64,000 nt of DNA from Lantana camara (Eukaryota; Streptophyta; Magnoliopsida; Lamiales; Verbenaceae), in assembly GCA_037501455.1 (NCBI GenBank), contig CM074865.1, positions 36,438,501-36,502,500 of the forward strand, given 5' to 3'. A program made the position numbers and the translations under genes. Positions within the stretch are counted from its first letter, which is position 1. Each line of letters begins with the position of its first letter. Below are positions 59,107-64,000 of the stretch, in pieces. The notes under the pieces are model-generated. The model was not told where the DNA came from. It worked only from the letters and a program-made list of their open reading frames with translations, and did no database searches.

Positions 59107-62100
59107 TGTAGCACCCCGCACGTGAGGCACCACATCCCCCGCACTAAGGCTCAACACGAGTAACGAAATAGTAAATCCGCACCCGTATCAAACCCTAGCG
59201 AACGGGAGACAAACATAAAAACCTTCCTAAGCCAGGCGGAGCTAGACCCTGCAATGAAAACCAATCCACAAGGTAGAATGCATCGTAAAGCTAAAGTTCA
59301 AACATATCAACCATAACCAGAATTGGGCTCTTCAGGCCTCTTTTACATTACAAAACCCAGTAAAAGCATTTCAATAACGATTACATAAATATTCAAGTCC
59401 AAGATACTACAGAATCGAATCAAACATAAATCCAATACATGAATGAGTGCAGAGACTCTCCTAACCTAACTTGACCCACTTAAAGACTCCAAACCCCTCC
59501 GCCTAGCTCGAAACTCCAAAGCCAAACCTGCACACTAAAATGTTGGGGAGGGAGAGGGTCAGTCTCTAGAAGACTGAGTGAGCAGGAGCGATACATATAT
59601 ATAAAACATGCACATGCAAGTCATAAATCCCGAGCAAGGTTTTTATTTGAATTTAGTCCCCGAAAAGGGCAAGAAAATAGATAGACAGTGCTCGAATTTT
59701 ACGACTAATTCATCTTAAATTCATTACATTCATAAATCATACATAAATATAAGGCTCGGCGAGTGAGCGTGCACAATCTCCAACCAAACTCCGACCGTGT
59801 ACGACAAATATCATTAATATATTGATTAGGCGATCATGCAATATATCATAATACACACAGACCATAAATCATATCATAAACATTTTCGTTTGGGCGATCC
59901 GGATCCCGGCCTCCCCGCACGGTGCATAATCATAGCATAACATATATATAAGAAAAGGCGTAAATCATAACCAACCTTCTTCCTCCGGGTGGTGGACGGG
60001 CTTGCAAGACCCGGTCACCGGTTCACACATAGGCCAATGGGGGTACATGAATCCCCCAAGGGCACTCAGCTCCCATTCCCCGCTAAACCTCCTAGCGAGG
60101 GCCGGTATCACCGTAGTTTGGTTGGGACTAGTATATGGGATCCTCGTCAGCCCTTGCTTCCTTGGTTAGCCACATATACTAAGTCCCTGGGCCCGAGCAA
60201 TCAGAAATAGAAATGTGTCTCGCCAAACATATCAATTCATACATATGATACATACTATAAGAAATCATACCTTACCGTGTAACTCGGCATATGCTATATA
60301 CGTACCTCTCCGTGTCATCCTAATCCGTAGCTAGCATGAACACACACGGTTTGGAGCATAGCCTCATTACAAAACCATTTTTAAGCTTATATACGATCAT
60401 ACGTATAATTCAGAAGAATTTACTCGATAACTTCATTTGAAAACCATATATATATAATCATAAGGTTTTGGCCAAAGCTTTTCACGTAAGGGTTGTAGGG
60501 TTTAATACGTAGCTAAAACGAAAACACCCTCACCTGAACCGTGACGAAACAAGGAACGAGTTACCAAGTGCCCGAACGATCAAAATCTCTCCACCTTGGA
60601 GATAAACTGTACAAAAGACCACAAGACGGGTTCGTGAGACTCGAGACTCCAATGAACCATATATGACGCACGGCAATGCTCAAGCATGATATGAATGCAT
60701 AAAAGATGATATTATGTCATGAAAGTGTTCATGTGCATTATTAAGGCATTTAACTCATATAACCAAGTCCATCATTCATTCATTCATATCTCCTATTAAA
60801 TTAATTCAAGAATTCAAATAGGAGCATAGACCATAATCAAGCTCTCCCATAATGCTACCACATACTTCATATTACATAAGATAGCATATTTCCAAGGTTT
60901 GACAACAAGAACGAAGCATATGAAATAGAAAATGAATTACACGATTCATAAACGACATATAAACACACATAAACGGCAATAAGCAAAAGCATGCCTATAA
61001 CTCATCCAAATGCCATGAAATTGAACCAAAATACTCCTAACACATAGCAAAACAAGTTCATAGTTCAACACAAAAGAAGATAAAGTCATTAAGGAGGTGA
61101 AATAAATCAAAAACCGAAAAGGAAGTAACGAGGACTGCGCAAGGGAAGGGACACGGGGGTGTCACCAACCCTAGCCAAACTGAGCCACGACCGTGGCTCA
61201 GTACAGACCTTCCCAGAAGGTGTGACACGCCCGTGTCTCACTCTTAAGTGTAAATGAGACACGGGGGTGTCACGGTACAGAACCAAACCACAAACAAAGT
61301 TTTACAGGCAAAAGTGAACTCATACAAACTCAATCCAAAGGCATACCAAACCAACTCCAAATGCTATGAAACTTAATATACAACATATTTGGCATGTTAG
61401 GAACATATTTCATTTAGAGTGTAAAGGCTAAATCACACATTAAGGGGATCGAATCCAAGAAACAAAACTGGGTCGCCAAAATCGCACATAAGAGCTCAAT
61501 TGTTCAATCATGCCTTGATCAAGTACTTAGGGCTTGAATTTGGATCTGAAACTTTGGGGAATGCATGCTAACATACTAAACAACTAATACACATCATATA
61601 TATGCAAAATGGCACAATTTAAAGCACATTAGAATGACCAACAACCACACAATTGCAACAGCAACAAGTCTGTCATAGATCATGCATAAGAACAGGCCAT
61701 GTCTTTCGGTTTTGAGGCTTAAAATGGATCCAAATACTTGAAACATGAATGTTAACATATAGAGAAATGAGTGTACATCAACTCCATGCAATTTCACACG
61801 AAATGGAGACCATTTGATCAAGCAACAACACAAAATTTCACACAGCAGTTCGAAAAACAGGGGAAGCAGTTTGATCATCAAGTTTGAAGCTCCATATCTC
61901 ATAATTTCATTAAAGGGTCAAGAGATAAAATCCTCCTAAAATCATATACTATCAGTTGGGAAAGGAATTGGCCAAGAAACAAGCTCATATAATCATTTAC
62001 AAGCAAGGAAATCAGCTGCACAACCAAGTAAGATCACAAGAGCAAATTTCCCCAAAAACCCTATTCATGCTCTTAGCCCAAACCCTAAACAAATCTGATC

Positions 62101-62578
62101 CCAATCATGTTTTAAGGAGATGAAATCAAGTATAATAGAGTAGAGAAGACATAAATATTCATACCTTAAAGATTTGGGAGAGAAAGGTGGTGGTTTGAGC
62201 TCCAAAACCACAAAAATGGCCAAGGGTTTTCTCTCTTCTCCTCTTCTTCTCTCTCTCGTTTCAGTTGCAGCTGAAAATGGAGATATTTGGCTCGGTTTTC
62301 AGAGCTAAAGGGAAGATAAAGGGGTTAACTCAAGGTACAAGAGTCATGGTTAAAGCATGGTTAAGTTAAGAGGTGTTATGGGGTCCCACAATGAAGACTA
62401 GTCAACAAAAGGAGTTCTTCTTGCACGAGTTGCTCGTTACGGTTGGATTTCGGAGGTCTTAATGATCTCAAAAAGGTATGAGGCTTGTTCCATTGTCTCC
62501 GCATCGTCGATAGGAAGGCAACGGAGTTGACGGAATTCGAATCCGAATTCCCGAGCTCAAGATATCACGTACGGAACC
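59107..62578 (-). mobile_element. Ty3-F LTR (partial), interrupted by family E
   Basis: It starts TGTAGCACCCCGCACGTGAG. Internal text resembles the Ty3-A LTR ('acggtttggagcatagcct', 'ctcggcatatgctata', 'tcttcctccgggt'), so it is a related family. It is cut at GTACGGAACC (62578) by family E. Its end, and any interior, are outside the window. No coding content. Confidence 0.82.
61150..61275. repeat. Palindrome cluster in the Ty3-F LTR
   Basis: TGAGCCACGACCGTGGCTCA (61181-61200) has nine-base arms. GACACGGGGGTGTCAC occurs twice (about 61151 and 61258) and GTGACACGCCCGTGTCTCAC once (61222-61241). All have the same plan: a 6-9 base arm, a CG-rich centre, then the complementary arm. Confidence 0.82.
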
Positions 62579-64000
62579 TGTAACAGCCCAAAACAGGGCC
62601 TGGATGAAAACAGTAAGTTAAGGCAGTGGTAAAGCGTTTATAGACCGTGATCCAACTTTTTGAATCATCATGCATTGCATTCTTACATGAACTTGGTGCT
62701 CGTATATGTTCTGACATGTTTTAAAGGGGAATTCTTGACCTTTGATTCAGTTTACTATTCATAACCCGAGCCTACCTTGTTCATATTGCTACTCGAACCC
62801 TAGAGGTTCATCATACATGTTTCCCAATCGTTTGAACTTGTTTCCCGAACTCAGAAAGTCTTTCTTGAGCCATAAGGGTATTTTTGGAACTTACCGACCA
62901 AAGTTACTATTCATCAGAAAATGATCTTTTGATTCTGACACCTTTTTCTACCCAAGTTACAGTCGAATCGATCCTTGAATCGAGACGAGTCTTTTGAAAT
63001 CATTCTTGGCTTGGAAATCCATTCCGGAACTTTGTTTTATTGAAAACGTTTTTGAAAACCCTAGTTTACTATTCCTTTTACGAACGGTTTCATTCGGAAA
63101 ATGTTTTCTCTTCGGATTTGCACTACTTGAGCTATTTCAAGATTTTTGAGATGTTTTACAACTCTTGATTCAAGTCCTAGCTTGAAAATTTGAAGCGTAC
63201 GTTCGTACGTGAGAATTCACTATTCATCCTACGTTTTCAACTTTTTAACGGTAAAACGTTTTATAGTCGATTTTGGACTCAAAACGCTTCTCGATTTATT
63301 TCTTGAATTTTAGAAGCAATCCGGACTTGAAAATCATTCTAGAAAGTCGTTTTTCACTCATGTCGAGTTTCGAGCTCAAAACTTTTATTCACTAAAACGA
63401 ATGTATCTTTCAAACGGTAAATCCGATTTCGACGAATGAATATGCGTTTCGAAGCTAATTTTCTTGCCGTCGGAATGGTTAAACTTCCAGCCACTTATCC
63501 TTGAGTCTTGGGGGACGAAATTACAGAAATACCCCCAGCAGTCCCATTTTAGCTTCATGATGCCTAAAGCTTCCAAGAGAATCTATCTAATTTTTGCTCT
63601 CCTACCCTTCTCCACATTTTATTTCCAAGGTGAGGGGCTTATCTTCAGCTATAAATAGAGGCCAAGAGGCATTTCATTCCTTGCTCAAAGTTGTGTTAAC
63701 AACACCCTTTCTCTCCCTCTCTTCCCCCTCTTGCCGTCGGCACCCCCCCCTTGTAGCTAGGTTAGTTTGTTTTGTTTTTATGTTATGTTAGTTTAGTTTA
63801 TGTTTTTATGTTATGGTATGTTTATATTATGTTTAGGTTGGGTCTTAGGGTCTTCCCTAAGCCATATAGGATTTTATTTTATGCATTTATTATATAGTTT
63901 TTATGATATGTTTGTGTAGTTGTTTATATGTTTTAATTGTTTAGTATATGCTTGAATATGTTATGAATTGCTCTTGTATATGCTATGATCATGTGATATG
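62579..64000 (+). mobile_element. Family E LTR, third copy (E3), partial
   Basis: It starts TGTAACAGCCCAAAACAGGG and follows E2 closely to the window end. It differs from E2 by scattered changes and a shorter stretch near 63560-63620. Whether it is a solo LTR or the 5' end of a full element lies outside the window. Confidence 0.88.
63650..63657 (+). promoter_or_regulatory. TATA box of E3
   Basis: TATAAATA in CAGCTATAAATAGAGGCC, about 1070 bp from the LTR start, conserved with E1 and E2 although its flanks have diverged. Confidence 0.75.

Overview
This window is repeat-dense plant nuclear DNA. I see no intact host gene. Almost every base belongs to nested transposable elements. The flowering-plant call rests on Ty3 chromoviruses of Tekay/Del type (LTRs over 2-3 kb, a TGGTATCAGAGC primer site matching initiator tRNA-Met, a chromodomain after integrase), a Tat-type Ty3 element with two RNase H domains and an antisense gene, a CACTA transposon end, and a short fragment that reads like the plant BES1/BZR1 DNA-binding domain. 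I cannot name the species.

Layout. 1-173 is the end of a Ty3-type LTR. 178-735 is a broken Ty1/copia reverse transcriptase. 930-36054 is a fold-back-like element whose two inverted arms carry 42-bp tandem repeats. It was split by Ty3-A (1153-10951, TSD TGAAG) and Ty3-B (11441-35582, TSD CATTA). One LTR of Ty3-B was then split by a Tat-type element (19495-32577, TSD ATATA). 36177-44654 is Ty3-C, whose right LTR is interrupted at 44655 by a CACTA transposon. The CACTA interior (44655-45667, 58672-59106) carries exon-like fragments, one of them BES1/BZR1-like. It was split by Ty3-D (45668-58666, TSD GGCCC), which has an internal domain of only about 286 bp. The left LTR of Ty3-D took two ~4.1-kb solo LTRs of family E in opposite orientations (45859-49992 and 51332-55490, TSDs AAATA and ATAAT). 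Another LTR, Ty3-F, starts at 59107 and is interrupted at 62579 by a third family E copy that runs off the window.

How the parts relate. Ty3-A, -C and -D lack pol and need enzymes made elsewhere. Ty3-B is the only chromovirus here with a recognisable gag-protease-RT-RNaseH-integrase-chromodomain frame, but it is broken by many stops and frameshifts and has lost its integrase glutamate. Ty3-D keeps only the two ends of a Ty3-B-like internal region, so it probably used enzymes of that family. The Tat element is the youngest insertion in its stack (its LTRs are about 855 bp each and look very similar), but its frame is also broken. In its 3' part it carries a separate minus-strand gene with two GT-AG introns and its own TATA box. 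All coordinates come from reading the sequence by eye, and no similarity search was run.
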